Notes: generated from the sequence alone by a model not told the origin. DNA of 64,000 nucleotides from Druceiella hillmani (GCA_039881145.1 JAYKKI010000040.1:4021001-4085000); one strand, 5' to 3'. Numbered from the stretch's first letter, positions 10,869 through 22,551 are shown. Translations and numbers: made by a program.

Positions 10869-11944
10869 TTAGAAACATTTTCAAATCACGATCGATTATT
10901 ACTAATTTCTACAGATAACTTTGTACGTACATAAATAAGAAATAAATTATTTAATGCTTATCAGTACTAAGTGTTAGTAAATGGTTGACAAAAAATATGT
11001 GCCTATATACATATACATGCAAGGCTATGTTTGCTGTTAGTAGTTGTTTAGAAATATATGGATTATTTGATTTAAATAACAAGATGTCGGATTCTAGGGG
11101 TAATTTCAGGGCCGAATTGGAAAAAAGTCGTCACTTAATTTATTTAAAAGTAACTTTTAACTTAATTGAAGGTAAAAGAAATATTCATTATTATATAATC
11201 TAATCAGCAGAGTGATTTTCAGAACGTACCAGGGCCGCACTAAGAGATATTTTTTTATTTAATCTACTAACTTCCTAATAAATTTTCGTCCTGTCTTCTA
11301 CTTAAATTGATTTTGAAATAAATTATTTTAAGGTTCAATCTGTCTCAAAAAAAATCAACATAACGTAACCCATTGTGAGAAAAAGTGATCAAAATAATAT
11401 TTTTGCTGCTAGAAAATAAAGTACAACAAAAAAATTAATTTTCCATTTGATATAATTTTACATTTGATGTGGAGTTTTTATTCAAAACTCTGATTTTGAA
11501 ATTTACAACTAAATAATTTCATATTTTTATAAAATTTTAATTTTTGGAAATTTAGTTTTATAAGAAATTATTCGAATAATCTCGACAGTGCAATGAAAGA
11601 ATTAATTTTTAATATTTCCTTACCTTATAGTTTGCTCCGTATAAAAATGTATTGAATGAAATGTTAACCGCGAAAGAAAAAAATAATTAATATTTCTTAG
11701 CCACATTTCTGTTATGTAAATATAAAAAATATTGAAATAAATAATATTATTTCTGGACAATGTCAAAACACTAACTTAACATACTGAAAACAGGGATAAT
11801 TTCTTTAACATCGAATAGAAAAAATATATAACAATATATTGTATACTGCCTAAAAATAATCAAGAGTACGCATAAGCCGCAGTTAACAGAATAATAAGTC
11901 AAATGAGGTAGAATTAAGTAAAACCAGTAACTAAAATAAATAGC
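10869..11944. other. Unassigned A+T-rich stretch
   Basis: Long A and T runs. I see no gene, element end or structured repeat. Confidence 0.5.
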
Positions 11945-12312
11945 GTAAAAAAATTAATAAAGTTAAATAGCACGATGGACAAATTGATTAAGATCAAAAA
12001 CAACGTGCCATTCAACCAAGAAAATAAACCAAACTAACATCAACGGATTGTGAATGGTATAGAATTGAGGACTTAAAAAATTTAACAGAGTTAAATAGCA
12101 CGATGAACAAATTGATTGAGACCAAAAACAACGTGCCATTCAACTAAGAAAATAAACCAAACTAACATCAACGGATTGTGAATGGTATAGAATTTAGGAC
12201 TTAAAAAATTTAACAGAGTTAAATAGCACGATGAACAAATTGAATGAGACAAAAAACAACGTGCCATTCAACTAAGAAAATAAACTAAACTAACATCAAC
12301 GGATTGTGAATT
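11945..12312. repeat. 128-bp tandem repeat, about 2.8 copies
   Basis: gttaaatagcacgatgnacaaattg starts units at 11962, 12090 and 12218 with exact 128-bp spacing. Copies are over 90% alike by eye, so the array is fairly young. The third copy stops after atcaacggattgtga. Confidence 0.95.
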
Positions 12313-12814
12313 TAAGACAACTAGTCGCGACGCAACACTACGTCCCGACACTATATTTTGAGATTTATCTCAGTTATATCTTATTTAAACCTGTTTCAGG
12401 ACTTTAGAGTTTGGGATTTTGTGATGTAGCACAGCAGTTGGCATTTAAGTTTTCACGTGCTACATATGTAAGAGGAGCATACTAAAATGAATATATTGGA
12501 ATATATTGGTGTAGCAATTGGACCAAACGCATATATTGAAATATATTGTGGACTTATTTTTGGTAATAATTCTTCAGAAATAGGCTATTTGACTTGTTTT
12601 TTAAATTGTTCTATTTTGCATTATAAGCACACTACATTTATATTTCCAGGATATATGCCGTATTTTTTTTAGATAAATCACTTTTAAAGTTTGAATTTTC
12701 GAACTCGCGCTAAAAACGCAATTTCTGTAATGGCGGCTAGCGTGACGTCACACACAATGTAAACATAACCAGTCCTGCCAGCTGAAAAGGATTATTATTT
12801 ATTTCCATATTAAA

Positions 12815-12973
12815 ATGATGTATAAATGGTGTATAGTGCCACAATGTACAAATATGTCTATAAAAAGTCCACACAAAGTGTTTGTTTCAGTGCGAACGAA
12901 TATCAAAAGACGAAAAAAGTTTTAATGAAAGTGGAAATTAGCCCGAAGTTAGGAGGGAAGATCATTTCGATGT
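12815..12973 (+). pseudogene. Broken THAP-domain exon (transposon or THAP-family gene relic)
   Basis: From ATG 12815 the frame reads YKWCIVPQCTN (Cys6 and Cys11, the first two zinc ligands of a C2CH THAP finger), then SPHKVFVSV and KRRKKF, and stops at TAA 12923-12925. About 40 bases on, in another frame, EDHFDV appears, the typical C-terminal THAP segment (C-E-D-H-F). It is followed directly by gtaagt (12972-12977), a perfect splice donor. The position that should hold the third Cys reads Arg. The domain has therefore suffered an internal deletion or frameshift, a stop and a ligand loss. THAP domains bind DNA in P-element-type transposases and in host regulators. Palindromic tgacgtca motifs flank the region (12742-12749 and near 13075-13083) and may belong to the same inserted unit. 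The THAP identity is fairly secure from the motif order. The parent family is not. Confidence 0.7.
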
Positions 12974-13544
12974 AAGTAATATTTGTGTTTTAAACATTAT
13001 TATCGATATCAATGCCTATAAACCAAAAGAATAAGAACATTAAATTTTGGTATGAATGCGTTTTACTCGCCTGTGACGTCATCTGACTTTTAACCAATAA
13101 CAGAGCTTTTACGACGCTGAATGAATTTCAAAAAATGTGATTTCTTTACTTTTTTTTATAAAATATAAACTTATTCTTTCGAAAATGAAAATCAATACGC
13201 TTATATACGTTATAATGTAATAGGTTAACCCGGAATTGTGGTTTATTTTCAATGTTGTCGAATAGCCAATTGTGAGAACTGAATTTCAATTTCAAGACTA
13301 CTTCCAATATACCTTTCAAGTAGAATCCTAAATCCCCTTCAATACGTTCGACATTAGTTTTGATTTATAATAATATTTATATATAGCACGCAATATTTAT
13401 TCTGGACTACTATATTGTTGTATTACTTCCAGAATAATTTTAAAATTTCTTGAGAAGGAATATACATTTTAATGAATTCTGCCTTGTATTCACTAATTAA
13501 CTAAAGAAATGGCAATTTGCTTAATTTAGCACCCCGCTTTTGTA

Positions 13545-13747
13545 CATTTATTTATTTATGTACTTTAATGTATCAAATTGGTACATATGGCAGAATTTTG
13601 CTACGAGAGCAATCTCTTACAGCCAACCAGAACACCAGTCCAGCCCCGCTCGACGAGCGACCGGGAATCGAACCCGGGTCCCCGCGGTGCGCCACGCAGT
13701 GAAAAGCCTTATGACTTGTGATCAACTCAACATATCACGGTGACGAC
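13545..13747 (-). mobile_element. tRNA-derived SINE, copy 2 (best preserved)
   Basis: On the minus strand it has the head gtcgtcaccgtgatatg, a perfect tRNA-like T-arm (stem ccggg/cccgg around ttcgatt, the Pol III B box), then gtcgctcgtcgagcggggct, then gttggctgtaagagattgct and a taaataaataaa tail. Two frames reading through it are incidental. An A box is not obvious, so the tRNA-derived head may be partly lost. Confidence 0.8.
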
Positions 13748-14800
13748 ATCGTATATCGTAACGAATAATCACTAGTGGCGATAATGAAAGACTAGAATGC
13801 ATTTTTTTAAAAACTTGAAAGCACCTTGACTTCAAAAACATTTTCTGGCATTATTCATAAACTCGTCTTGGTTCGTCTTTGAATCTAGTTCTGATTTTTT
13901 TAGCAATTCTATGGACAATGCAAGTAATGTGTTTATCATCATTATAATTTATAAATTTGTTCAGCATCATCATCATTAAAATTTCAGGTCGTTTTCAGAA
14001 ACGTCAAAGACTGTCCTATTGATGATCGACACAAATTTTGAGGTAATTAGTTGACAAACAGAAGGTTCGTTTGTTTTCAAGGTCATAATAGTTACGCGAC
14101 CAATCAAGTGACAATTTCTTCCATGGAAACGCACAAATATCCATCATATAATTCCTCACGCATCTGTGTTATCTCTTCTTCGTACAATTTTTTAAGAAAT
14201 TATATTTTTAAAATGGTCTTTTCAGGAATATGCTGGCCAATGCAAAATTTTTCTAAAATCAATTTTATTAAAATTTACCTATGGTATGTCCACGTAAATG
14301 ATCATCGCTAAATCGTAATTAAAATCAGTTCGCGATGTAGGTCCCTACACATTTCTTGGCAAGACATACCAGATAAACTCAAATAATTCAAAATTGTCCG
14401 AGTTGCAAAGTCATAATCAAAGCGCGACGTATGCTAAACTTCAACAAAAGGCAAATCAGAGTCCAGAATCAAACGTTTATCGTTAAGATAGATGAAGGTG
14501 AAACCAAAAAACAACTGCACAAGTAACAGATATTTTAAAATTAATATTCGACGTACTGCTGACATAAATACTATTTGTACAGAAAGTACTTTTTCCATAA
14601 CTTACATATAGCTTATAAGATAGATATTTCTATTAGCGTTTCCATAAATATTTAATAAAAACAAGTATCTATTAGCTTAACTACAACTTAACATATTTTT
14701 ACATTGTGAAATAGGCTCATACTGATATAAAAAGAAAGGGACACTGCTACACCAACGTTTGCGGCTTCACTATTTACGAGTTAGATTTAATTGACCGAAC
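13748..14800. other. Unassigned stretch
   Basis: A mixed-composition segment (13980-14330) has no frame I recognise on either strand. The rest is A+T-rich. Confidence 0.5.
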
Positions 14801-14997
14801 TACAGTATTCGCGAACAAATGATTCGCTTATTCGCGAACAGAAATGAACAAGTTATAGCGCAGGCGAATGTGAAGGAACCAATCGAGTGCGGGCGAATAA
14901 GTCGTAGCGTTGGAAGAGCTGAATGATGCGGTAGTTTCGAACGCGGGTCCTTCGGTGTACAAGTCACACGCTCTGACCACTGTACCAGTGAAGCAAT
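14800..14997 (-). mobile_element. tRNA-like SINE, second family
   Basis: On the minus strand the A box TGGTACAGTGG (14977-14987) and the B box GTTCGAAAC (14934-14942) match the Pol III consensus with tRNA-like spacing. A 4-bp anticodon-like stem (gtgt/acac) closes a 7-nt loop gacttgt. No acceptor stem pairs, and the sequence continues past the T arm into unique sequence to about 14800. This is therefore a SINE or tRNA pseudogene, not a working tRNA. Confidence 0.6.
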
Positions 14998-15000
14998 TAT

Positions 15001-15546
15001 ATAATCGACAGTCAGTCTATAAAAAAACTGATATATAGTTATTTCAGATACAAGATGAACATTTAAGATGAACATAAGTAAATAAATACAAAAATGACGT
15101 CTCAGTCTAGTCCTGAAAAATTTTTTTTTACAAATTGGTTTACAAAAAGTAACGAAACATTATTTTCTGAAAATTAATTAAAATTTTCTATCATAATAAA
15201 TAAAGCAACGGTGATTCTGCAGGCCAATCCTTAAATGACCCTCGAAAATCCGACCACGGTATATAATATATTCCCGTCTACTATGGAAAAGAACGGAAAG
15301 TGGTCTTATTGAGGGATGTAAGTACATTTCTACTTCAACTCCGTTATTGTAGTCCGACAACAAGCACCACAATTATAAATTTCTTATTCCAATTTTGTAT
15401 CTAATTTTAAAATGATTATAGTTCAAAAATATTTATATGACCTAAGTAAGTGATTAATTGGGCTTCATTTAAAAATAACAAATACCAATAGTGTAACCTG
15501 TAATGATTTCTTGTGAGGGTTTACAAAGGAGTCTTATTTTTTCAGT
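15001..15546. other. Unassigned stretch
   Basis: Nothing recognisable. Short minus-strand frames lack family features. Confidence 0.45.
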
Positions 15547-15629
15547 AATAGCGAGGATCTCAAAAACTCAATTATCCGAAATCTTTACATTTCGGATAAT
15601 TGAGTTTTTGAGATCCTTTCTCCGCTATA
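15547..15629. repeat. Hairpin with perfect 28-bp arms
   Basis: Arms 15555-15582 and 15589-15616 are exact reverse complements with a 6-nt loop. Pairing resumes beyond a small bulge (atagcg/cgctat). It could be a short foldback element or a transcribed hairpin. Plant- or miRNA-type processing cannot be judged from sequence. Confidence 0.9.
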
Positions 15630-15699
15630 AGTCTCATCCTAACAGCTATATAAGATAGACGGCTACGTCGATAAATAATTGACTCTCTACCGCATCACT

Positions 15700-16110
15700 T
15701 ACCTACCTACCTGCGTTGCTCAAACGACGCTCCTTCGTTTGGGCGGCGTCCGCCACCCACCGCCGTCTCGTTACGCCGCCCCGTGTCACAAAGCGCGACC
15801 CGCGAAACGCGCGGCCTAATCCTCGTGGGGCTCCGTTTAATTAGCGCGCGCACGCCGCTCGAGATATTGGAAACGAGCGCTGGTAAAAAAGCAGGAGGGC
15901 GAGGCGGGTGGGGGTTCGCAACGGTCGGGGGGCGGCGCCTTAATTGAATTCCGGCCGGCGCCCGCGCGCCATTAGGAGACGCCCGCCGCGCCGCGAGACG
16001 CGGTCGCGGCCCTTTGTAACGGCCGCGCCGTCCGCCATCAGGCTAGCGCGTGCAGTTCGCCCTCGCTATGCCTACCTACTTACTCGACGACGCATACGAG
16101 CGTCAGTCAA
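15700..16110. promoter_or_regulatory. CpG-rich islet D with several TAAT cores
   Basis: A long G+C block containing TAATCC (15817-15822, an Otx/bicoid-type site), tttaattag (15836-15844), taattga (15941-15947) and attagg (15971-15976). The homeodomain-type cores stand out because the surrounding islet is so G+C-rich. No coding frame is supported. Confidence 0.45.
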
Positions 16111-16940
16111 GCGGCAGAGAGCTCTAATGTAGCTAATAATAAAAGCTAAGTTTCGGTATTCGCGTCTCGAAATGCGTTTATCAAATAATGTCATCGTTAT
16201 CCGTTACGCATTAGTTTGTTGGTAAGGCTATATGCAATGGAAATGAATATATCCACTATGGCAATATCCATTTGTTTACATCCTATTCTTAAACAATTTC
16301 CTTTGATTTGGATTATGTTCATATAAAACATTCCAGGAGGGGATAATACTAAGTCGGGTTATACGTGACCGAATCAAAGTTTTTACTTAGACGGACTAAA
16401 ATCTGTAGAATGATATGTATCTGTATATATGCATATATACTGGTGTTAACTTATAGTTTCATCGAGATTTATTGAATGGTTCTTGAAGTATATGTGTAAT
16501 AAGAGTTACATGTGACAGAGGGACAGATAGGCGGAACGACATCAAAATCCATCTAACTACCAGAATTACGTTTGAGACATTTGAAATGTTTCTCTTAACA
16601 AAAATTATGAAACCGGAGATCAAATATTTTTTTCAGACCCCCATCAAACATTGTTTCAGAAATATGTATATAATTATTTTTTTTTAACTTCTGATAGATA
16701 AAGAAATAAAAATGGAACTAATGCTTTTCAAGTTCTGTCTGATGTTGATGTAATGGAATTGCGTTTGCAAAACATTAAAATTATATTTATGAAAATGTAC
16801 ATTTATATTTCCAAAAATTTTATTTGCTGGGGATTTCGTGGCTGAGTGTGAGAAGGGATTTTAAAAATGTAATTTTTTTTATTCCTTTGTTTATTACAAC
16901 ATTGATAGAAAAAATCTGTATATCAGAGTTATATTAAAAA
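16111..16940. other. Unassigned stretch with a possible repeat tail
   Basis: Around 16500-16540 gacagagggacagataggcg resembles the tail of the dispersed repeat. Otherwise A+T-rich and featureless. Confidence 0.4.
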
Positions 16941-17322
16941 AAACGTTTATTCTGCAGAGATACACCATTTCAAAATGTTTGTTTAACAGTTTGTTTGTAC
17001 TTACATTACACAAAAACTGTTGAGTAAATTTAATTAAAATTTCATCTTCTAAAATCAACAATATATTGCGTAAAACTTAGAAACTGAGTACGGTTCACGT
17101 CAAGAACTTGAAACATCGAGAAAAAAAACGTTTATTCCATAGAGATAGAGTATTTCAAAATGTTCGTTTAACAGTTTGTGTGTTTGTTTGTACATGCATT
17201 ACACAAAAACTGTTGAGTAAATTTAATTAAAATTTCATCTTCTAAAATCAAAAATATATTGCGTAAAACTTAGAAACTCAGTATGATTCATATCAATGTG
17301 ACGCCAGGAACTTAAAACATGG
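16941..17322. repeat. 185-bp tandem duplication
   Basis: aaacgtttattc begins both halves (16941 and 17126). They share a long core including cacaaaaactgttgagtaaa and tatattgcgtaaaacttaga. The divergence is mostly small indels and substitutions. Confidence 0.9.
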
Positions 17323-17899
17323 AGAAAAAATATGGCAGTATTCTGAAAACATTGGCAAAATTGGCTGTATATTTCTTCCTGGTCACTAGCGACAGATTCG
17401 ATTATATAAGCAAAAAGTAATTCATAATAAAGATAATCTTGACTTTAATCGTAAAGTTATTACTTCCCATATAATGGTGCACACACCCTTACGAAGTTGC
17501 ATAAGAAAGGAACAGACAGTAATTCCAATAAATATAATTCTAACTAGTCATCGTTCGTAAACTACCAAGCGACTCTTTAATCCAATTCCTGAAGCAGTCA
17601 ATGAAGCAAAAAAAATATCTAGAAGGTGAAATGAACTATGAGACCGTCCTCTCATGTAGCAGTCGAAAATATTAAGCACTACCAACCTCAAGATCGAGAG
17701 GTTATCGACAAAATGATTTTAAAATTTTAAAAAATGCACAATTTCCGCCGGAAGTGAAGGAAATTATATCCGACTATGCCCATTATAAATATGGAAATGA
17801 ATATATATGGGCAATATCTACACTTTCTGTAATCCGATTGAACTGTTTTAATATTTTCTCCAGCAAGAGGATAAAAGTAGCTTTATATGGAAACCAGGT

Positions 17900-18310
17900 G
17901 ACTGTCTGGGTGAAATGCCTTTGTAAAATCAAAATAGGTTACATCTACTTGACAACCTCCATCCAATTCTCTAGCCACATAATCCACAAAATTAGTGAGA
18001 TTACTTACCGTGGAACGTTTAGAACAGAAACAGTGCTACCAGCCCGTCAGCTGGGATTGGGTTTACAAATAAATATGTTGATGCAGATCAATTTCGAATA
18101 CTTTAGCAAATGAAAATAACACTATAATGTCTATAATTTTTTACATCCAACTTAGAACCAAGTTTGAAAACAGGAGTCAACCGGACAAACTTCCAATCAG
18201 ATGGATAAATTTCAGAACTAAGAGAACGATTGATAAAATGTAAGTGGTTTGACAAATGTATCAGACTATGTCTTGATTACGTACCGGAATATATACTGAG
18301 TTACCTAACA
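17900..18310 (-). pseudogene. Non-LTR retrotransposon reverse-transcriptase fragment
   Basis: Read on the minus strand in three frames joined by frameshifts, the order of motifs is that of a LINE RT domain. It runs YPSDWKFVRLTPVFKLGSKL, then DVKNYR, then AKVFE, then SKRSTVSNLTNFVDYVARE, then DVTYFDFTKAFH (17910-17945). The last contains the F-x-D-F-x-K-A-F signature around the first catalytic Asp; the following Asp is replaced by His. At least two stops and two frameshifts break it, and the YxDD region is absent. The style fits the Jockey/CR1/I group. The plus-strand open frame over the same bases is its shadow. Sequence from 17741 to 17900 may belong to it but I could not align it. Confidence 0.8.
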
Positions 18311-18441
18311 GTTTCGCTTTAATTAAATTCGGAAATATGAGGAAAAGTTTAAAAAAAATTGTTTTTTCAATTTTTTTCTATGTGATTTGGTTGGCGATTC
18401 TCATGCTCTTTAAATTCCGTCACTGACCAAAACGTAACCCA

Positions 18442-18443
<2 letters not shown>

Positions 18444-18526
<83 letters not shown>

Positions 18527-18563
18527 TGTGTTTATGTACACACAAATATATATGTATATATAT
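18444..18563. repeat. Compound (AT)n-(GT)n microsatellite
   Basis: Alternating AT to about 18482, then (GT)n to about 18530, then mixed atgt/acac/atat. Confidence 0.97.
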
Positions 18564-19139
18564 CCGCTAGCAAGGTTCCTAAGTTGCTGGACTATTATGT
18601 GCGTCAATCTCTCAAAAACCATTATTAGCAGCCAGTTAGATCGGAAGCAATTAATTTTGTATTTTCAAATTTAACAAATTTAGCCATTATTTTGAAGATC
18701 TGAGAAATAACGGAAAGATTCTGAATTATTTTCTACTTTGCAGTACAAAATTGAGCATTTGCCTGATTTGCATATAAGATCAAAATTATTTCAAAATATA
18801 ATCAATTCAAAATTATTTACTGACCTAAGCTAATGAAAGTGTAGTGTGTTTCATGGACGAATTGTGTAGTTTTTAAGGTGGAAGCATATCCAAAAATATC
18901 TTGAAAATAATGCTTAGAAAGTACGCCCGTTTAAATTGATTTCTAACTTATTGTATTAAAAAGTTTGTTTTATGATATATATATTTATGATTTTTTAATT
19001 AATGAAAATATTTCTAGCAAATAGGATGGGGCAAATTAATTCTAAAATTTCAATTATATTATCAACAACAGGTCTGTACGAATTGGCGTCCCTTTAAAAT
19101 GATTTCTTTCCAAACAAAAAGGTCCGAACTCTTATTAAA
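18564..19139. other. Unassigned A+T-rich stretch
   Basis: Nothing recognisable. Confidence 0.45.
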
Positions 19140-19690
19140 GACGTCTGACGAAATCTTGCGGTTTGAGAACAGATATTTACTGGTCGCAAAACCGTTAATC
19201 CACGCCCTTAATACTTGCAACAAATGTATAGTCCATGAGCATTATCTTGATCGCTCACATTATATCTAAGATGAAAATACGTGTTTTATATCTGTTTGCT
19301 AACCAGTTCTGTTATTCCAATTTTAATTCTAATTGCATCCATTGACCAGGCCAGCTAACTAGAATATTTGTGTATAATGATTTTATCTTCCACATGTGGC
19401 TTTATCGAGACAGTAGCTATTACTCGACAGCGTTGATCATGTTCAACCATCAACAAAATAAAATAAAAAATAATAAGATTATTGCTGGGGAACTACTTTT
19501 AGACTCATTTGAATCTTTCATACCATGAACCCTACGAAAACCACAAACGACTTAAACCTGCCTTCTCGCGACCCTCGTAAAACGCATCTTAATCATATGT
19601 TAGGTAAATTAAAAAAATAAAAAAGGCATTATGTGAACAAGTATGAGATTGTTAATTATTAAAAATTACGAAAGATACTATTTACTAGTG
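19140..19690 (-). mobile_element. Unclassified repeat, copy in minus orientation
   Basis: The reverse complement aligns over its length with 21812-22430. Shared blocks are tagtatctttcgtaattttt, then tcgtttgtggttttc, then gtctaaaag, then gatcaacgc, then acatgtggaag, then gttagctgg, then gatcaagataatgctcat. Both copies have indels and no coding frame. Confidence 0.75.
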
Positions 19691-19723
19691 TGTGTGTGTG
19701 TGTGTATGTACACACACACTAGT
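19684..19723. repeat. (GT)n/(AC)n palindromic microsatellite
   Basis: actagtgtgtgtg (19684-19696) is the exact reverse complement of cacacacactagt (19711-19723), so the tract folds back on itself. It sits at the outer end of the 19140-19690 repeat. Confidence 0.9.
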
Positions 19724-19809
19724 AATTTTTATTATATTAAATTTTATATTAGTATAATTAGTGTTTATTTTCCAATAAAACGGGTTCGGTATATATATAA
19801 AATAAATAA

Positions 19810-20110
19810 AAACCTGTCAGGCATGAGTAGCGTTACATACATATTTAAGCAGTTAAAAACATTTTTTCTACACTATGAGCGTTACATACATATTTACGCA
19901 GTTAAAAACATTTTTTCTACACTATGAACGTTACATACATATTTACGCAGTTAAAAACATTTTTTCTACTCTATGAACGTTACATACATATTTAGGCAGT
20001 TAAAAACATTTTTTCTACACTATGAGCGTTACATACATATTTACGCAGTTAAAAATATTTTTTCTTCAATATGAGCGTTACGTGCATATTTAGGCAGTTA
20101 ACAACATTTA
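19810..20110 (+). repeat. 49-bp tandem array grown from a dispersed-repeat head
   Basis: It opens with acctgtcaggcatgagtagc, the dispersed-repeat head. Six units of about 49 bp follow (starts 19831, 19879, 19928, 19977, 20026, 20075), each gcgttacatacatatttaag plus cagttaaaaacattttttct and an actatga end. The related copy at 21516 has a single unit (gttccgtacatatttatgca), so the expansion happened here. Confidence 0.85.
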
Positions 20111-20222
20111 AGTACCCTTAAATGTTAGTATTTCTATTAAACTAACATAATATAAATGTATTCAGTGCATAAATGTATCCAGTAGTTTCGGAAAAAAAGG
20201 GGAATGCTAAATATTCATATGT

Positions 20223-20276
20223 AGTAGGTAGTGAGGTATGCAGTAGGTAGTGAGGTATATAGCAGGTAGTCAGGAA
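20223..20276. repeat. 19-bp tandem repeat, 3 copies
   Basis: agtaggtagtgaggtat-type units start at 20223, 20242 and 20261. Confidence 0.85.
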
Positions 20277-21515
20277 TATTGCATAAATTCCTCACAATGG
20301 CTTGCCTGAGGAAGCGTAAAAATTTCTAATTAAAATGAAATACATCTACGCATATTTGATCTTCAAAAATTTTTATTTTATATTTAGTCTCGTTTATTAT
20401 AATAAAATATTTTAATTTAGTATTTAAGTTAGTTAAAATAGCATTGAAAGTTTTCTTTTCGTTCTGAAAGTTTTATATTTTTTTATTTTGAAAATGTTTT
20501 TGTAAGTGTCAAGGTCCTGATGTGACAAACTTTTATTCGGAACATCTTTACATCCTCGCTTTTAAAATCCTAGCACTAATGGAATGCGAAGAATGATTTT
20601 TTTATTTCAATGATATCGATTTTCAAGAATCCACTAATTCTGGAACCAAACAGTTTTGATAAAAGTTCAATAAATGTGATTCCATGATATCTTTCTAGAA
20701 TTGATTATCTTTTTCTTGTACTTGTACTTGTATAGTACTAACCTGTGATACGAAACAGAACTTGTTTTTGGTAAAACCACGAATCATTTTTATTAATATT
20801 AATTTTATCGCAATTGTATTTCAAAAAATTCAAATTTTTATTTGATTTATTACTTCATCTGTATATAAACTAAAACTATATGACATGATGACATCTATTT
20901 ACTGGCCGTATGGTGTGACTTCTAGAAAATAAAAATTATTATCACTTAATAAATTGTACTCCTAAATATTGATATGTAAAAGTATTGCTAACTTCTGAGT
21001 GCAGTATATTCATTGTTTTTTCTATATTTTAGTGACGGCACATGGTTCAAATAATTTTTTTTAAATTTGTTTAACGAATAATGAAGTGCTAGTCGTATTT
21101 AAATGTCTCTAGCACACTTTGGCAAAAGCTGTTAATAACTTCCAATAACTTTGAAAATTTAATTTGGAATGTTATCTTGGTTTGAAATTCAAATAAAAAT
21201 AACATAAAAAATAATAAAGAATGTATAAAAAAGATAATGTATAGAAAATAATAAAGAGTTATAGTATATAGAAAAATAATGTATAGAAAATAATAAAGAG
21301 TTAATTTTTCGTACTAAAATAAAATTAACTCGTCCGTTTTTTTAAATTATTTAACTAAAATAGTCGAACAATTGAAATAAAATAAAATTTAGTTGATTAG
21401 ATTTAGTTTAGAGATTAGAGAGGACATTGTGATTAATTCGAGTATTTAATATAATAATCCTAGAATATTTAGGTTAGATACACTTTTAAGACATCTACAT
21501 GTCATAACACATAAA
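20277..21515. other. Unassigned A+T-rich stretch
   Basis: A small local repeat of atgtatagaaaataataaag lies near 21235-21300. Nothing else is recognisable. Confidence 0.45.
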
Positions 21516-21592
21516 AACTTGTCAAGCACGAGTAAAATCCGTGCTGCGACGGTTCCGTACATATTTATGCAGTTATAAACGTTTACGGGCAC
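21516..21592 (+). repeat. Dispersed-repeat head
   Basis: acttgtcaagcacgagtaaa, then ctgcgacggttccgtac, matches the heads at 19810, 58015 (minus) and 59283. Confidence 0.6.
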
Positions 21593-21811
21593 ATAGTTTT
21601 TTTATTAAACTATTTGCAAATATTAATTTCTCTTCACACTCAAAAATATTTGTTAAAGTACGTAAATAAATTTGAATCAGAAGTTTTTGCGCCACTTCAG
21701 CATGTAATTATGAGCAATTGATGCAATCTTTACTCGTTTGGGAGTTGAACATGAGATCGCACTTGTGATAATGTGAAAGGAAAAGAGTGAAGAGGAACGT
21801 TTATATTTAAT

Positions 21812-22430
21812 TTAGTAGTTAGTATCTTTCATAATTTTTAATAATTAGTTATTTTTGTCCATGATAATTGTGTTTTAATTTGCCTCACAAATTATTAAGA
21901 TGGGTTTTTACGGGGATTACAAGATGGTAAGTTTCAATCGTTTGTGGTTTTCTTAGTGATCTGATATGAATATTTAAATTGGTCTAAAAATATTTCCTCA
22001 GCACTTATCCTAATCTGTAATCTTTTTTTACGCTGTTGGTAGTTGAAGGTGATCAACGCCATCAATCAATGACTAATGTTGTCTCAATAAAGTCGCATGT
22101 GGAAGTTATATCTTTGTACACAGCTATTTTGGTTAGCTGGTTTAGTCAATAGAAGAAATAAACCGAATTAAACCTAGAATAATACTAATATTTGTTATTG
22201 ATGAATTTTTATCGATATTATTTTTAAAAATATAAAATAAATAAAACTGGTTATCAAACAAATATTAAACACATATTTTCATTTTAACTATAATGTAAGT
22301 CATCAAGATAATGCGCATAGACTATAAAGTTGTTACACACCAACAAACTTCATAGCTTCGTTTGTATTAATGATTTTACAATTAGTAAATACTCGTTCAT
22401 GAGTGGTAGGATTTTGTAAATTTGTCGTTA
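21812..22430 (+). mobile_element. Unclassified repeat, copy in plus orientation
   Basis: Inverted partner of 19140-19690, about 2.1 kb away. Here the (GT)n end is absent and there is extra A+T-rich sequence around 22180-22250. Neither terminal inverted repeats nor target duplications are evident. It may be a non-autonomous DNA element, or the pair may be an old inverted duplication. Confidence 0.75.
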
Positions 22431-22465
22431 AGAACAAATTAATCTAAGAGTATAGTTATATATGA

Positions 22466-22551
22466 GATACTTTAAGATACATTAAAATATAGTATAGTAT
22501 ATATAGTATACTATATATACTATATTATATTTTAATGTATCTTAAAGTATC
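22466..22551. repeat. Long A+T palindrome (about 43-bp arms)
   Basis: gatactttaagatacattaa is mirrored by its reverse complement ending at 22551 around a tatagtatactata centre. A third copy of the right arm lies at about 22607-22637. Confidence 0.85.

Noticed and set aside
17754..18113. 119-codon plus-strand frame
   Set aside because: It is antisense to the reverse-transcriptase motifs on the minus strand.
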